Below are positions 54,867 to 64,000 of a stretch of DNA of 64,000 bases, piece by piece (positions within the stretch are counted from its first letter, which is position 1; every line of letters begins with the position of its first letter). The position numbers and the translations under genes were made by a program. The stretch spans positions 956,367-1,020,366 of the forward strand of contig NZ_JACHCM010000001.1 of NCBI RefSeq assembly GCF_014200755.1, in the 5' to 3' direction. Below the pieces are notes generated by a model. That model was not told the origin of the DNA. It worked only from the letters and a program-made list of their open reading frames with translations, and did no database searches. The stretch is from Rhodanobacter sp. ANJX3. GTDB taxonomy: Bacteria > Pseudomonadota > Gammaproteobacteria > Xanthomonadales > Rhodanobacteraceae.

Positions 54867-55358
54867 ATGGCACAAACCAAACGCATCATCAAGAAGTATC
54901 CGAACCGACGTCTTTACGACACGGAGATCTCCAGCTACATCACGCTGGAAGAGGTCCGTCAGCTGGTATTGGATAACGAGGACTTCGAAGTACGCGACGC
55001 CAAGTCCGGTGAGGATCTCACGCGCTCGGTGCTGCTGCAGATCATCTCCGAGAACGAGGGCGATGGCCAGCCGATGCTGTCTCCGCAGCTGCTCAGCCAG
55101 ATCATCCGTTTTTATGGCGATTCACTGCAGGGCTTTATGGGGCCTTATCTGGAGCGCAGCCTGCAGGTGTTTCTCGATCAGCAGACCCAGTTCCGCAGCC
55201 AGCTCAACAGCCTTATGGGTCAGACGCCCTGGACCATGCTGAACGACCTGACCGAACGCAACATGGATGCGTGGAAAGCGATGCAGCGAGGCTTTATGGA
55301 TACGGCCGCGCAGGTTGTTCAGCCACCCGCCGGACGCGGTGGCAAAAAAACGGGCTGA
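54867..55358 (+). CDS. phaR: Polyhydroxyalkanoate synthesis repressor PhaR
   Basis: A 163-residue regulator with the invariant N-terminal DNA-binding domain KRIIKKYPNRRLYDTEISSYITLEEVRQLV and the PHB-accumulation regulatory domain (GEDLTRSVLLQIISENEG). PhaR binds both DNA and nascent polyhydroxybutyrate granules, repressing phasin and its own gene until polymer is present. It is followed by a PhaB-type reductase. No polymerase gene is in the window. Confidence 0.94.
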   Translation: MAQTKRIIKKYPNRRLYDTEISSYITLEEVRQLVLDNEDFEVRDAKSGEDLTRSVLLQIISENEGDGQPMLSPQLLSQIIRFYGDSLQGFMGPYLERSLQVFLDQQTQFRSQLNSLMGQTPWTMLNDLTERNMDAWKAMQRGFMDTAAQVVQPPAGRGGKKTG

Positions 55359-55434
55359 GCCAGGCATCGGCATCGGCCTCGGGCGAATGGCGTCCTAACG
55401 CTGCATTTGACCTTTTCCTTTTTCTTCATCCGCT

Positions 55435-55453
55435 GCAGCACAACATGTGCTGC
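55435..55453. promoter_or_regulatory. Palindrome GCAGCACA-ACA-TGTGCTGC before the PhaB-type gene
   Basis: A 19-base palindrome with eight-base arms, 36 bases before the preferred start of the reductase gene. It shares the GCAGCA core with the inverted repeat before phaR, so both may be PhaR targets. It also covers an upstream in-frame ATG (55447), which makes a later start more likely. Confidence 0.5.
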
Positions 55454-55488
55454 TAAGCGGCATGAGCCTGACTATGTTGGTGAAGTGC

Positions 55489-56250
55489 ATGGGTGCATCG
55501 GCGGCTCGCAAGCGCACAGCAGTGGTTACTGGTGGCATCGGTGGTCTGGGAACGGAAATCTGCCGCCATCTGGCGCAGGCCGGGCGTCAGGTAATTGCGG
55601 TTGACCTCACCGCCTCCGCAGAACGTCTGAGCCAATTTGAACAAGAGGTCGGCGACTTCCGTGACGCCGTCCGTTTCGAGTCGGTCGACGTCACCGAGTT
55701 CGATAGCTGTAAGCAGCTTATTTCGCGCATTGAATCGCAAACCGGCGGTGTCGACGTGCTGGTCAACGCGGCCGGCATCACGCGCGACGCCAGCCTGCGC
55801 AAGATGACGCCCGAGCAGTGGCATCAGCTGATGCAGGTGAACCTCGACGGCGTATTCAACATGTGCCGCAACGTGATCGAAGGCATGATCGAGCGCGAGT
55901 TCGGCCGCATCATCAATATCAGCTCGGTGAACGGCCAGACCGGGCAATTCGGGCAGACCAACTACTCCGCGGCCAAGGCCGGCGTGCACGGCTTCAGCAT
56001 GGCGCTGGCGCGCGAGACGGCGAGCAAGGGCATCACGGTGAACACCGTGTCGCCGGGCTACTGCGACACACGAATGGTCGCTGCCGTGGCCCCCGAGGTT
56101 CGCGAGCAGATCATTGCCGGGATTCCGGTGGGACGACTGGGCACGCCCGGCGACATCGCCCGCGCCGTGAGCTTTTTCAACAGCGACGACAACGGCTATA
56201 TCACCGGCGCCAACCTGCCGGTCAACGGTGGCTATTTCATGAGCTTCTAG
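55489..56250 (+). CDS. phaB: Acetoacetyl-CoA reductase (PhaB/FabG type)
   Basis: A 253-residue short-chain dehydrogenase that reduces acetoacetyl-CoA to (R)-3-hydroxybutyryl-CoA with NADPH, the second step of polyhydroxybutyrate synthesis. It has the cofactor motif TGGIGGLG, NAAG, and the catalytic Ser-Tyr-Lys set (NISSVNGQ, YSAAK). The sequence NINGQxGQFGQTNYSAAKAGxHGF is PhaB-like. The start is uncertain; ATG 55489 follows a GGTGA-type site, with in-frame ATGs at 55462 and 55447. Its place after phaR supports the PhaB role over FabG. Confidence 0.85.
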   Translation: MGASAARKRTAVVTGGIGGLGTEICRHLAQAGRQVIAVDLTASAERLSQFEQEVGDFRDAVRFESVDVTEFDSCKQLISRIESQTGGVDVLVNAAGITRDASLRKMTPEQWHQLMQVNLDGVFNMCRNVIEGMIEREFGRIINISSVNGQTGQFGQTNYSAAKAGVHGFSMALARETASKGITVNTVSPGYCDTRMVAAVAPEVREQIIAGIPVGRLGTPGDIARAVSFFNSDDNGYITGANLPVNGGYFMSF

Positions 56251-56355
56251 TGTCGCAGCCCGCGCCACGATCGGCCGACGTGACTATGCTTTAGCGCACG
56301 GCTCGGCCGTCCGCCGACAAGCGCGACGGGTCGTTTTACTCTCTCTGGAAGCCGC

Positions 56356-57759
56356 ATGGCGAAGCAACCCATCACCCTCATTGGCGGCGGCCTGGTCGGC
56401 GCGCTGCTGGCGCAGCAGCTCGCCCAGCGCGGCTTTGCGGTCGAGGTGTACGAGAAATATCCCGATCCGCGCCTTATCGGTTTTTCCGGCGGTCGCTCGA
56501 TCAACCTGGCCCTGGCAGAACGCGGCCTGCAGGCGCTGCGCACAGCGGGGCTTGCCGACGATGTATTGCGTCATGCGGTGATGATGCGTGGGCGCATGGT
56601 GCACGGCCGCGACGGCAGCACCAGCTTGCAGCGCTACGGCGTCGACGACAGCGAAGTGATCTGGTCGGTATCGCGCGGCACCTTGAACACTCTGCTGCTG
56701 GATGCGGCCGAAGCCGCCGGCGCGCGCATTCATTTCGGCCAGTCGCCGCACGGTATCGACTTCGATCGGCAGCAGATGCTGGTTACCGATGCGGCCGGAA
56801 CCACTCGCCGCGTGCCGTTCGGCATGCTGATCGGCGCCGATGGCGCCGGCTCGGGCGTGCGCGCCGCGATGAACGCCTACGCGCCGCTGGGCGAACGCGT
56901 GGAATCGCTGGGGCACGGCTACAAGGAGCTGGAGATTCCGCCAGTCGACGAACTGCCCGCCTCTCTCGTACGCGGCAGCGGCGCCTACGGTCAGTTTGCG
57001 ATCGAGCCGCATGCGCTGCATATCTGGCCGCGCGGGGGCTATATGTGCATTGCGCTGCCGAATACCGAAGGCAGCTTCACCGTGACGCTGTTCCTGCCCA
57101 ACGACGGCAGCTCGCCCAGCTTTGCCGGATTGCCAGACGCGGCCACCGCCGCGGCCTTTTTCCGCGAAGATTTCCCCGGCCTGCTGCCGCTGATCCCCCA
57201 ATTTGTCGAAGACTACGACGGCCACCCGGTCGGCACGCTGTCGACGCTTTATCTGGATCGCTGGCACCTCGACGGCCGCGCCCTGCTGATCGGCGACGCA
57301 GCCCATGCCATCGTGCCGTTTCACGGCCAGGGCATGAACTGCGGTTTCGAGGACACCGTGGTGCTGACCGATCTGCTGGCCGAAGCACCGAACGACAGCG
57401 CCGACGTGTTCGCCGAATTCCAGCGCATCCGCCAGCCCGATGCCAACGCCATTGCCACCATGGCGCTGGAAAATTACGTCGAGATGCGCGACTCGGTCGC
57501 CGATGCGCACTACCTGGCCAAGCGCGAACTCGGCGTGCTGCTGGCCGAGCGCGCGCCCGGGCACTACATGGCCCGCTATCGCATGGTCACCTTCACCCAC
57601 CTGCCCTACGCCTATGCGCTCGAACGCGGGCGCGCGCAGGACGCGCTGCTGGATGACCTGTTGCACGAATCCAACGATGTCGCCAGCGTCGACCTCGACG
57701 CGGCGGTCGCCCTGCTGAAAGCCAGACTGCCGCCGCTGCCGCCGCTGCGCCATGGATGA
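56356..57759 (+). CDS. kmo: Kynurenine 3-monooxygenase
   Basis: A 467-residue FAD-dependent hydroxylase converting kynurenine to 3-hydroxykynurenine with NADPH, the route from tryptophan to quinolinate/NAD in xanthomonads. FAD motifs are ITLIGGGLVGALLAQQLA and LLIGDAAHAIVPFHGQGMNCGFED; the family signature GRSINLALAERGLQAL is present. A terminal helix anchors relatives to membranes. GGAAG precedes the ATG. The next gene overlaps its stop by eight bases. Confidence 0.95.
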   Translation: MAKQPITLIGGGLVGALLAQQLAQRGFAVEVYEKYPDPRLIGFSGGRSINLALAERGLQALRTAGLADDVLRHAVMMRGRMVHGRDGSTSLQRYGVDDSEVIWSVSRGTLNTLLLDAAEAAGARIHFGQSPHGIDFDRQQMLVTDAAGTTRRVPFGMLIGADGAGSGVRAAMNAYAPLGERVESLGHGYKELEIPPVDELPASLVRGSGAYGQFAIEPHALHIWPRGGYMCIALPNTEGSFTVTLFLPNDGSSPSFAGLPDAATAAAFFREDFPGLLPLIPQFVEDYDGHPVGTLSTLYLDRWHLDGRALLIGDAAHAIVPFHGQGMNCGFEDTVVLTDLLAEAPNDSADVFAEFQRIRQPDANAIATMALENYVEMRDSVADAHYLAKRELGVLLAERAPGHYMARYRMVTFTHLPYAYALERGRAQDALLDDLLHESNDVASVDLDAAVALLKARLPPLPPLRHG

Positions 57760-58162
57760 AACGTTGCTGCAAGCCTACCGCGACACCGAATATCTGGTGT
57801 GCCTGGATACCGTCGAATGGGCGTGCATCAGGGTCGACCAGGCTCTGCCTGCGTCGTTGCGACGGATGGTGGACGTCAGCGCGTGGGGATTTATCACGGC
57901 ATGGAATCCGCTCTCCGAAGCGCGCGCGCTGGCGGACAACCTCGCCGCCCAGCGCGCGCTACGCGCCGATCTTCAAATCATCCCTGACGCATCGATGTTT
58001 GCCGCCATCGGGATCGGCCGCGGCGGCTGGCACGAGCCAAGCCTGTTCGTGATCGGAGCGGATCAACCGAGCCTCGACGTACTGGGTCGCCGCTACCGCC
58101 AGCACGCCTATGTTCACGGTACGGGTGCGGAACCGGCCCGTTTGCGCATCCTGTCGAACTGA
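57752..58162 (+). CDS. DUF3293-type protein
   Basis: A 136-residue cytosolic protein of the DUF3293 type, recognised by FITAWNPLSEARALADNLAAQRALRADL and the GHGxGGWxEPS-like stretch GRGGWHEPSLFVIG. Function unknown. Overlap with kmo by eight bases implies co-expression with the kynurenine enzyme. It is about 50 bases before ccmA. Confidence 0.8.
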   Translation: MDETLLQAYRDTEYLVCLDTVEWACIRVDQALPASLRRMVDVSAWGFITAWNPLSEARALADNLAAQRALRADLQIIPDASMFAAIGIGRGGWHEPSLFVIGADQPSLDVLGRRYRQHAYVHGTGAEPARLRILSN

Positions 58163-58198
58163 CAGCGCACCGCATGGACAAGCGCCTCGCGCATTGCG

Positions 58199-58204
58199 CA
58201 CAAT
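58199..58204 (+). promoter_or_regulatory. -10 element before ccmA
   Basis: CACAAT ends seven bases before the ccmA ATG with no ribosome site between, hinting at a leaderless ccm transcript. No convincing -35. Confidence 0.35.
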
Positions 58205-58211
58205 CGAGCGG

Positions 58212-58859
58212 ATGAGCGCCGCCCTTACTGCCGTACCCGACCACGTGATCCTGCTCGAAACGCGGGCGCTGGGCTTTTATCGGCAGGACGAACCGGTATT
58301 CGCCTCGTTGAATTTCCGGCTGCGCGCGGGCGAACTCGGCCTGATCGAAGGCGATAACGGCAGCGGCAAAACCACGCTGATGCGTATCCTCGCCGGCTTG
58401 CTGCACGTCGATGAAGGCGAGCTCTACTGGCGTGGCCAGCCGCTGCAGCGCGAGCACTGCCTGGGCGAGGTGCTTTTTCTCGGCCACCAGCTCGGGCTGA
58501 AGGCCGACCTCAGCCCGTCGGAAAATCTGCAGGTGGCGGTGGGCCTGCATGGCTACCGGGCGCAGACAACCCTTTCCGCGGCGCTCGCCGAGGTTGGCCT
58601 GAGCGGCTACGAGGACGAGCCGGTACGACGGCTCTCCGCCGGCCAGAAAAAGCGCGCTGCTCTGGCGCGACTGGTGCTGCTTCCCGCGAAGCTGTGGCTG
58701 CTGGATGAACCCTACGCCAACCTCGATCGCACCGGCATCGCGCTGGTCAATCGGCTGCTGGAAGAGCACCTCGCGCGCGACGGCGCGGCGCTGGTCACCA
58801 GCCACGGCACGGTGAGTTTTCACGGCGGCGAACCGCAGCGCATCCGGATGCACGCGTGA
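58212..58859 (+). CDS. ccmA: Cytochrome c biogenesis ATPase CcmA
   Basis: A 215-residue ABC ATPase with Walker A GDNGSGKTTLMRILAG, signature LSAGQKKRAALARL and Walker B LWLLDEPYANLD. With CcmB it releases holo-CcmE from the CcmC complex. First gene of the eight-gene ccm operon that runs to the window end. Confidence 0.95.
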   Translation: MSAALTAVPDHVILLETRALGFYRQDEPVFASLNFRLRAGELGLIEGDNGSGKTTLMRILAGLLHVDEGELYWRGQPLQREHCLGEVLFLGHQLGLKADLSPSENLQVAVGLHGYRAQTTLSAALAEVGLSGYEDEPVRRLSAGQKKRAALARLVLLPAKLWLLDEPYANLDRTGIALVNRLLEEHLARDGAALVTSHGTVSFHGGEPQRIRMHA

Positions 58860-58869
58860 GCACCCGGAC

Positions 58870-59556
58870 ATGAGCCGGCCGGGACTGACCACCGCCTGCG
58901 CGGCCATGCTGCGGCGCGACCTCACGCTGGCCTGGCGCCGACGCGGCGATATCGCGATGCCGGTGCTGTATGCGCTGATCGTTACGATGCTATTTCCGTT
59001 TGCACTGGGGCCGGAAGACACGCTGCTGGAACGAATCGCCGGCGGCGTCGTGCTGGTCACCATCCTGCTGGCAATGCTGCTGGCGCTGGACACGATGTTT
59101 TCCAGCGATATCGAGGACGGTTCGCTGGAACAGCTGGTGCTGGCGCCGCAGCCGCTGGCACTCATGCTGGCGATGAAGATTCTTGCCCATTGGCTGACGA
59201 CGGCGCTGCCGCTCATCGTTATTTCGCCGCTGCTCGCCGGCATGCTGCACCTGCCCACGTCGGTGATGCCGGTGCTGATGCTGGCCTTGCTGCTGTCGAC
59301 GCCGATGCTGAGCCTGCTCGGCGCGATTCTGGTCGCGCTGACGGCCGGCACGCGGCGGTCTGGTATGCTGCTGGCCCTTATGTTGCTGCCGCTGTGCGTA
59401 CCGGTCGTGATCTTCGCCGCGGGTGCCGTGGCGGCATCCCAGCAAGGGTTGCCATGGCTGGCACCCATCGCCTGGCTGGGCGCGGCACTGGTGCTGTTGC
59501 TGGTGCTGGCGCCGCTCGCCTGTGCGGCCGCTCTTCGTATTGCTCTGGACGCTTGA
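58870..59556 (+). CDS. ccmB: Heme-exporter permease CcmB
   Basis: A 228-residue inner-membrane protein with six helices and the family motif around FSSDIEDGSLEQLVLAPQPL. Membrane partner of CcmA. It ends four bases before ccmC. Confidence 0.94.
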   Translation: MSRPGLTTACAAMLRRDLTLAWRRRGDIAMPVLYALIVTMLFPFALGPEDTLLERIAGGVVLVTILLAMLLALDTMFSSDIEDGSLEQLVLAPQPLALMLAMKILAHWLTTALPLIVISPLLAGMLHLPTSVMPVLMLALLLSTPMLSLLGAILVALTAGTRRSGMLLALMLLPLCVPVVIFAAGAVAASQQGLPWLAPIAWLGAALVLLLVLAPLACAAALRIALDA

Positions 59557-59560
59557 AACG

Positions 59561-60319
59561 ATGTCCAAGTGGATTCCACTGTGGCTGCATAAACTGAGTT
59601 CGCCGCCGACGTTCTACCGCTTCGCGGGCGCACTGCGGCCGTGGCTGCTCGCGCTGGCGTTACTGACCGGCGCGATCGCGCTTTACGGTGGCCTGGTGCT
59701 GGCACCGGCGGATTACCAGCAGGGCGATGCGTATCGGATCATCTTCATCCACGTTCCCAGCGCCTGGATGAGCCTGTTCATCTACGGCGTGATGGGCTTT
59801 GCCGCCTTTCTCGCCCTAGTCTGGCGGATCAAGCTGGCCGAAGTGGTAGCGATGACATCGGCACCGATCGGCGCGGCCTTTACCTTCATCACCCTGGTCA
59901 CCGGCTCGCTCTGGGGCAAGCCGATGTGGGGCACGTGGTGGACCTGGGATGCGCGGCTGACGTCGGAGCTGGTGCTGCTGTTTCTGTATCTGGGCGTGAT
60001 CGGGCTGTATCACGCGTTCGAGGATCGCCGGCAGGGCGCACGCGCCGCGGCGTTTCTCGCGCTGATCGGCATTATCAACGTGCCGATCGTGCATTTCTCG
60101 GTGAACTGGTGGAATACCTTGCATCAGGGTTCGACGATCCGCCTGCTCGGCCCGTCGACCATCGCGCCGGGCATGCTGTGGCCGCTGCTGACGATGATGC
60201 TAGCGACGAAATTCTATTACCTCGCCAGCCTGTTTGGCCGCGTGCGCACCGACCTGCTCGACCTGGAAAGCGGCAAGGACTGGGTGCGCACCATTGCCAC
60301 CGGGAGCACGCTCCAGTGA
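59561..60319 (+). CDS. ccmC: Heme-handling protein CcmC
   Basis: A 252-residue six-helix protein with the tryptophan-rich WWTWD motif (residues 126-130) and heme-ligand histidines in HVPSAWMS (H64) and HFSVNWWNTLHQG. Attaches heme to CcmE at the periplasmic face. ATG 59561 fits the family N-terminus. Confidence 0.95.
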   Translation: MSKWIPLWLHKLSSPPTFYRFAGALRPWLLALALLTGAIALYGGLVLAPADYQQGDAYRIIFIHVPSAWMSLFIYGVMGFAAFLALVWRIKLAEVVAMTSAPIGAAFTFITLVTGSLWGKPMWGTWWTWDARLTSELVLLFLYLGVIGLYHAFEDRRQGARAAAFLALIGIINVPIVHFSVNWWNTLHQGSTIRLLGPSTIAPGMLWPLLTMMLATKFYYLASLFGRVRTDLLDLESGKDWVRTIATGSTLQ

Positions 60320-60528
60320 ATGGCGGTTCGCTGCAGCATTTTTTCGCCATGGGCGGCTACGCCGGCTATCTGTGGCCGGCGTACGCGGTGTTTTTCATCG
60401 TGCTGTTAGCCGACTTTTTCGCACCGCTTCTGCGCCGCCGCCGGCTGCTGCGCGAACTGCGCGCGCGGCTGGGACGCAAGGCCGCACGTCAGTCGCGTCA
60501 GGCACCCACTCCGACGGAACCGGCTTGA
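60316..60528 (+). CDS. ccmD: CcmD accessory protein
   Basis: A 70-residue single-helix protein ([25 protein letters not shown]) with a basic C-terminal tail. It starts at GTG overlapping the ccmC stop (GTGA). Small membrane partner required for release of CcmE. Confidence 0.9.
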   Translation: MNGGSLQHFFAMGGYAGYLWPAYAVFFIVLLADFFAPLLRRRRLLRELRARLGRKAARQSRQAPTPTEPA

Positions 60529-60562
60529 TGCTGGCCCGTCAACGAACGCTGTAAGAGTTTTC

Positions 60563-61030
60563 ATGAACCCCACACGCAAACGCCGACTTATCGTGGTTTT
60601 ACTCGTCGTTGCCGCAGCCACCGTCGCGGTCGGTCTGGGCGTGTTCGCCCTGCAGCAAAATATGAATTACCTGTTTACCCCGAGCCAGGTTCAGTCCGGC
60701 GCCGCATCGAACCATAAAACGTTCCGCCTCGGCGGCATGGTCAAGGCCGGCTCGATTCAGCGCAGCAAGACCTCGCTGCTAGCCACCTTCACCGTGGTCG
60801 ACGCCGACGGCGCCATGCCGGTGGAATACACCGGCATCCTGCCCGACCTCTTCCGCGACAACCAGTCGGTGATTGCGACCGGGCACATGGACAACGCTCA
60901 CTTCGTGGCGACCGAAGTGCTGGCCAAGCACGACGAAACCTATATGCCGAAAGAGCTGAAAGACGCCATGGCGAAGGCGCACAAGGACAAACCGATGCAG
61001 GAAGGCAGTGACGCGGGCGGCTCACCATGA
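60563..61030 (+). CDS. ccmE: Heme chaperone CcmE
   Basis: A 155-residue periplasmic chaperone with an N-terminal anchor ([22 protein letters not shown]) and the covalent heme-binding HxxxY motif (H123, Y127 in AKHDETYMP). Overlaps ccmF by four bases. Confidence 0.96.
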   Translation: MNPTRKRRLIVVLLVVAAATVAVGLGVFALQQNMNYLFTPSQVQSGAASNHKTFRLGGMVKAGSIQRSKTSLLATFTVVDADGAMPVEYTGILPDLFRDNQSVIATGHMDNAHFVATEVLAKHDETYMPKELKDAMAKAHKDKPMQEGSDAGGSP

Positions 61031-63009
61031 CGCCGGAACTGGGCCAGATCGCGCTGATCCTCGCGCTGCTGCTGGCGCTGGCGCAGAGCATTCTGCCGAT
61101 CGTCGGCGCCTGGAAAAACAACGGCGCGATGATGGCAGTCGCGCGTCCGGCCGCCTTCGGCCAGGGCTTTTTCGTGGTGATGGCGTTTGTGCTGCTGGTC
61201 TGGGCGTTTCTGCATTTCGATTTTTCGGTGCAGTACGTCGCCGACAATTCCAACCTGGCGCTGCCCTGGTATTACCGCATCACCGCGGTGTGGGGTGCGC
61301 ACGAGGGTTCGATGCTGCTGTGGATCTTCATCCTCAATGTGTGGACGCTGGCGCTGGCGTTCTTCAGCCGTCAGCTGCCGGAGGCCTTTGCGGCGCGCGT
61401 GCTCGGCGTGCTCGGCATCATCTCGGTCGGGTTTCTCGCCTTTATCCTGTTCACCTCCGATCCGTTTGGACGGCTGATCCCGATGCCGCCCGACGGCGGC
61501 GATCTGAATCCGGTGCTGCAGGATCCGGGCATGACATTTCATCCGCCCGTGATTTACATGGGCTATGTGGGTTTCTCGGTCGCCTTCGCGTTCTCCATCG
61601 CCGCGCTGCTGGGTGGCGAGCTGGAACAGGCCTGGGTGCGCTGGGCGCGGCCGTGGACGAATATCGCCTGGGCGTTTCTCACCTGCGGCATCGTTGCCGG
61701 CAGCTGGTGGGCGTATGCGGAACTGGGCTGGGGCGGCTGGTGGTTCTGGGATCCGGTGGAAAACGCCAGCTTTATGCCATGGCTCGTCGGCACCGCACTG
61801 ATTCACGCCCAGGCGGTGACCGAGAAGCGCGGCTCGCTGCGTGCGTGGACCATCCTGCTATCGATCTTCGCGTTTTCGCTGTCGCTGCTGGGAACGTTTC
61901 TGGTGCGTTCGGGCGTGCTGACTTCGGTGCATTCGTTTGCGTCCGATCCGCGCCGCGGCCTGTTCATCCTGTGCTTTCTGATCTTCGTCGTCGGTGGCTC
62001 GCTGCTGCTGTATGCGCTGCGCGCGCCCAAGGTCGCCGGCGGCAAACCCTTCGCCGTGGTGTCGCGCGAAAGCGCGATCCTGGTCGGTAATCTCATGTTT
62101 ACCGTGGCGGCGGCCATGGTGCTGCTGGGCACGCTGTTTCCGCTGATCGGCGACGCGCTGAACCTGGGCAAGATCTCGGTAGGACCGCCCTACTTCGGCC
62201 TGCTGTTTCCGCTGCTGATGCTGCCTATCGTGCTGCTGTTGCCGTTCGGTCCGTACCTGCGCTGGGGCAAAGGCGAACCGCAGATTCTGAAACGGGTGAT
62301 GCTGCGCGCGCTGCTTGCCGCTATGGCTTGCGCCATCGTGGCGGCGTTTTTTGTCGACGGCAAACTCAAGGCGATCGCCGGCGTCGCTGCGGCAGCGTGG
62401 GTTGCGGTCGGCGTACTGCTTTACATCGTCAAGCGCTGGCGCGAGATGCCGCGCGGCCGGCGTTATCCCGCTGAAATGGCCGGCATGCTGTTCGCCCATG
62501 CGGGCGTGGCGATTTTCCTGATCGGCGTGCTGCTGTCCGAATCGCTCAGCGCGACCAGCGACGTGCGCATGGCGCCGGGCGAAACCAAAACGATCGGCGG
62601 CTATGACTTCCGCTTTGACGGCGTGCGCGAAACGCAGGGGCCGAACTGGCGCGCCGACCAGGGCACGGTCACTGTCACCCGCAATGGCAAACCTGTAGCC
62701 GTGATGCAGCCGCAGAAGCGCACCTATACGCGCGAGCAGATCCAGACCGAATCGGCGATCGATCCCGGCGTTACCCGCGATCTTTACGTCGCGCTGGGCG
62801 AGCCGATGGACAAACAGCATATCGACGGCGCCTGGGCGCTGCGCCTGTACTACAAGCCGTTCATCCGCTGGCTGTGGTTCGGCGGCCTGATGATGATGCT
62901 GGGCGGCTTCGTCAGCGCCTGCGATCGGCGCTTCCGCGTGCGACGTACTGCCATCGTCGACGTAGCCGAGCCGATGCACGCCTCGGTGCTGGCGGAAAAC
63001 CGCACATGA
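61027..63009 (+). CDS. ccmF: Cytochrome c heme lyase subunit CcmF
   Basis: A 660-residue inner-membrane protein of about 14 helices with the WWFWDP heme-handling motif ([17 protein letters not shown]) and HxxHE-type histidines. Receives heme from CcmE and ligates it to apocytochrome c with CcmG/H. The C-terminal periplasmic domain has [15 protein letters not shown]. Confidence 0.96.
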   Translation: MTPELGQIALILALLLALAQSILPIVGAWKNNGAMMAVARPAAFGQGFFVVMAFVLLVWAFLHFDFSVQYVADNSNLALPWYYRITAVWGAHEGSMLLWIFILNVWTLALAFFSRQLPEAFAARVLGVLGIISVGFLAFILFTSDPFGRLIPMPPDGGDLNPVLQDPGMTFHPPVIYMGYVGFSVAFAFSIAALLGGELEQAWVRWARPWTNIAWAFLTCGIVAGSWWAYAELGWGGWWFWDPVENASFMPWLVGTALIHAQAVTEKRGSLRAWTILLSIFAFSLSLLGTFLVRSGVLTSVHSFASDPRRGLFILCFLIFVVGGSLLLYALRAPKVAGGKPFAVVSRESAILVGNLMFTVAAAMVLLGTLFPLIGDALNLGKISVGPPYFGLLFPLLMLPIVLLLPFGPYLRWGKGEPQILKRVMLRALLAAMACAIVAAFFVDGKLKAIAGVAAAAWVAVGVLLYIVKRWREMPRGRRYPAEMAGMLFAHAGVAIFLIGVLLSESLSATSDVRMAPGETKTIGGYDFRFDGVRETQGPNWRADQGTVTVTRNGKPVAVMQPQKRTYTREQIQTESAIDPGVTRDLYVALGEPMDKQHIDGAWALRLYYKPFIRWLWFGGLMMMLGGFVSACDRRFRVRRTAIVDVAEPMHASVLAENRT

Positions 63010-63548
63010 GTCGCCTGATTCCTTTTATCGGCTTTCTGCTGCTGGCTGGCCTGCTGGGTTTCGGCATCTGGTGGAATACCGGGCACGACCAGACCGCCAT
63101 CCCCTCACCGCTGATCAACAAGCCGGCGCCCGATTTCAAGCTGCCGCTGCTGTACGAGCCGACGCAGACCGCGACGCGGGAATCACTGCTGGGCAAGCCC
63201 TACCTGCTCAACGTGTTCGCCAGCTGGTGTATCGAATGCGGCGTCGAGCATCCGGTGCTGCAGGCGGCGGCGCCGACGCTGGGCGTGGCACTGGTCGGCT
63301 ACAACTACAAGGACGCGCCGGACGATGCGAAGGCATGGCTGGCCACGCACGGCAATCCGTACTCGCTGCTGATGGCCGACACCAGCGGCCAGACCGCGAT
63401 CGACTTCGGCGTTTACGCGGCGCCGGAGAGTTTTCTGGTCGATGCGCATGGTGTAATCCGCTACAAGCATATCGGCCCGATCACGCCTGAGGTGCTGGAC
63501 AATGAGCTGAAGCCGGCGATCGCCGCGCTGCCGCAGGAGCCGCGCTGA
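63006..63548 (+). CDS. ccmG: Thiol:disulfide reductase CcmG/DsbE
   Basis: A 180-residue membrane-anchored thioredoxin-like protein (helix about 5-22) with active site WCIEC in NVFASWCIECGVEHP and the cis-proline region GVYAAPESFLVD. Keeps apocytochrome CxxCH thiols reduced. ATG overlaps the ccmF stop. The site WCIEC differs in its middle residues from the common WCPTC type. Confidence 0.93.
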   Translation: MSRLIPFIGFLLLAGLLGFGIWWNTGHDQTAIPSPLINKPAPDFKLPLLYEPTQTATRESLLGKPYLLNVFASWCIECGVEHPVLQAAAPTLGVALVGYNYKDAPDDAKAWLATHGNPYSLLMADTSGQTAIDFGVYAAPESFLVDAHGVIRYKHIGPITPEVLDNELKPAIAALPQEPR

Positions 63549-64000
63549 TGCGTGCGCTACGCCCCCTACTTCTGGCGACGCTGCTGCTGTGCGCTGGTGC
63601 CGCCCTCGCCCAGGCGATCGAACCGCTGCCGTTCAAGGATCACGCCGAGGAAGTGCGCTATCAGCATCTCACTGCGCAGCTGCGCTGCCCGATGTGCCAG
63701 AACGAAACGCTGGCCGACTCCAACGCCCCGATCGCGCGCGATCTGCGCAACCAGATTTTCCAGCTGATGCAGCATGGCCAGACCGATGCGCAGATCAAGC
63801 AGTACCTGGTCGATCGCTATTCGGAGTTCGTGCTGTACGACCCGCCGGTCGCGCGCAATACCTGGCTGCTGTGGTTCGGGCCGCTGCTGATTCTGCTGGT
63901 CGGTGCCGCCGCCGTGATCGCCACCATTCGCAAACGCAGCCGCGCGCTGACGCCGACCACTTCCACGGCAACCCATACCGCGCTCGATGAAGGGGACGAC
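63548..64000 (+). CDS. ccmH: Cytochrome c biogenesis protein CcmH, 3' end cut
   Basis: In-frame from ATG 63548, which overlaps the ccmG stop by one base, to the window end without a stop (151 codons). Signal peptide LLATLLLCAGAALA, then the thioredoxin-like LRCPMCQNETLADSNAP with the redox CxxC pair, and a single C-terminal helix (LLWFGPLLILLVGAAAVIA). Family-typical length, so nearly complete. It presents apocytochrome to CcmF. Confidence 0.94.
   Translation, partial: MRALRPLLLATLLLCAGAALAQAIEPLPFKDHAEEVRYQHLTAQLRCPMCQNETLADSNAPIARDLRNQIFQLMQHGQTDAQIKQYLVDRYSEFVLYDPPVARNTWLLWFGPLLILLVGAAAVIATIRKRSRALTPTTSTATHTALDEGDD

Overview
The window is a GC-rich chromosomal segment from a gammaproteobacterium of the Xanthomonadales (Lysobacterales) type, probably Rhodanobacteraceae-like (Dyella, Rhodanobacter, Luteibacter and relatives). 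I infer this from the Oar-like TonB-dependent receptor, the lolCD-comEC-exbBD-msbA-lpxK block, the kynurenine monooxygenase next to a full ccm operon, the formimidoylglutamate-deiminase histidine route and the dispersed hairpin repeats. No sequence search was possible. Most of the window is ordinary core genome. Both edges cut genes: a hypothetical gene runs off the left end and ccmH off the right end.

Layout. 1-10.5 kb: an unrecognised partial gene, hutU, a large TonB-dependent receptor with its terminator, an AraC regulator with a small proline-rich secreted protein, a two-component system with an unusual Pro/Gly-rich sensor, and a decayed stretch where two 5'-truncated genes (S41 peptidase, cytochrome b) abut. 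10.5-18.5 kb: Ada-AlkA plus Ogt alkylation repair, a Q-rich secreted protein, an NPP-type phosphodiesterase, LysR, VOC protein, MFS transporter and a lone AAA ATPase. 18.6-26 kb: a 1037-residue glycoside-hydrolase-like protein, a DMT exporter, and a Cpx-like envelope-stress module (cpxA, cpxR, divergent cpxP/spy) with a perfect GTAAA-N5-GTAAA box between the divergent genes. 26-32 kb: hutF, a GNAT-nitrilase fusion, a ClC transporter and hutI. 32-45.5 kb: a 14-gene minus-strand block from the succinate dehydrogenase genes through YgfX, LolCD, ComEC and ExbBD to MsbA and LpxK. 45.6-49.8 kb: YgfZ, a SleB-like hydrolase, two glycine-zipper lipoproteins, TatD and a 274-bp MITE-like element. 49.9-54.8 kb: a MarR-regulated tripartite EmrAB efflux operon. 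54.8-64 kb: PhaR and a PhaB-type reductase, kynurenine 3-monooxygenase, a DUF3293 protein and ccmABCDEFGH.

How the genes work together. Histidine degradation (hutU, hutF, hutI) is split over three loci, with hutH and hutG outside the window. The sdh block carries genes for two assembly factors (SdhE and an SDHAF4-like protein) and, between sdhA and sdhB, a 65-bp tandem duplication. Its transcript would form four hairpins, each presenting a CAAGGAYG loop of the kind bound by CsrA/RsmA. I consider this the most interesting feature of the window. Other regulatory signals are a likely autoregulatory operator over the marR -10 box, inverted repeats in front of phaR and the PhaB-type gene, a three-copy GACGTC palindrome, and several genes whose -10 element lies only 6-7 bases before the start codon, which suggests leaderless mRNAs.
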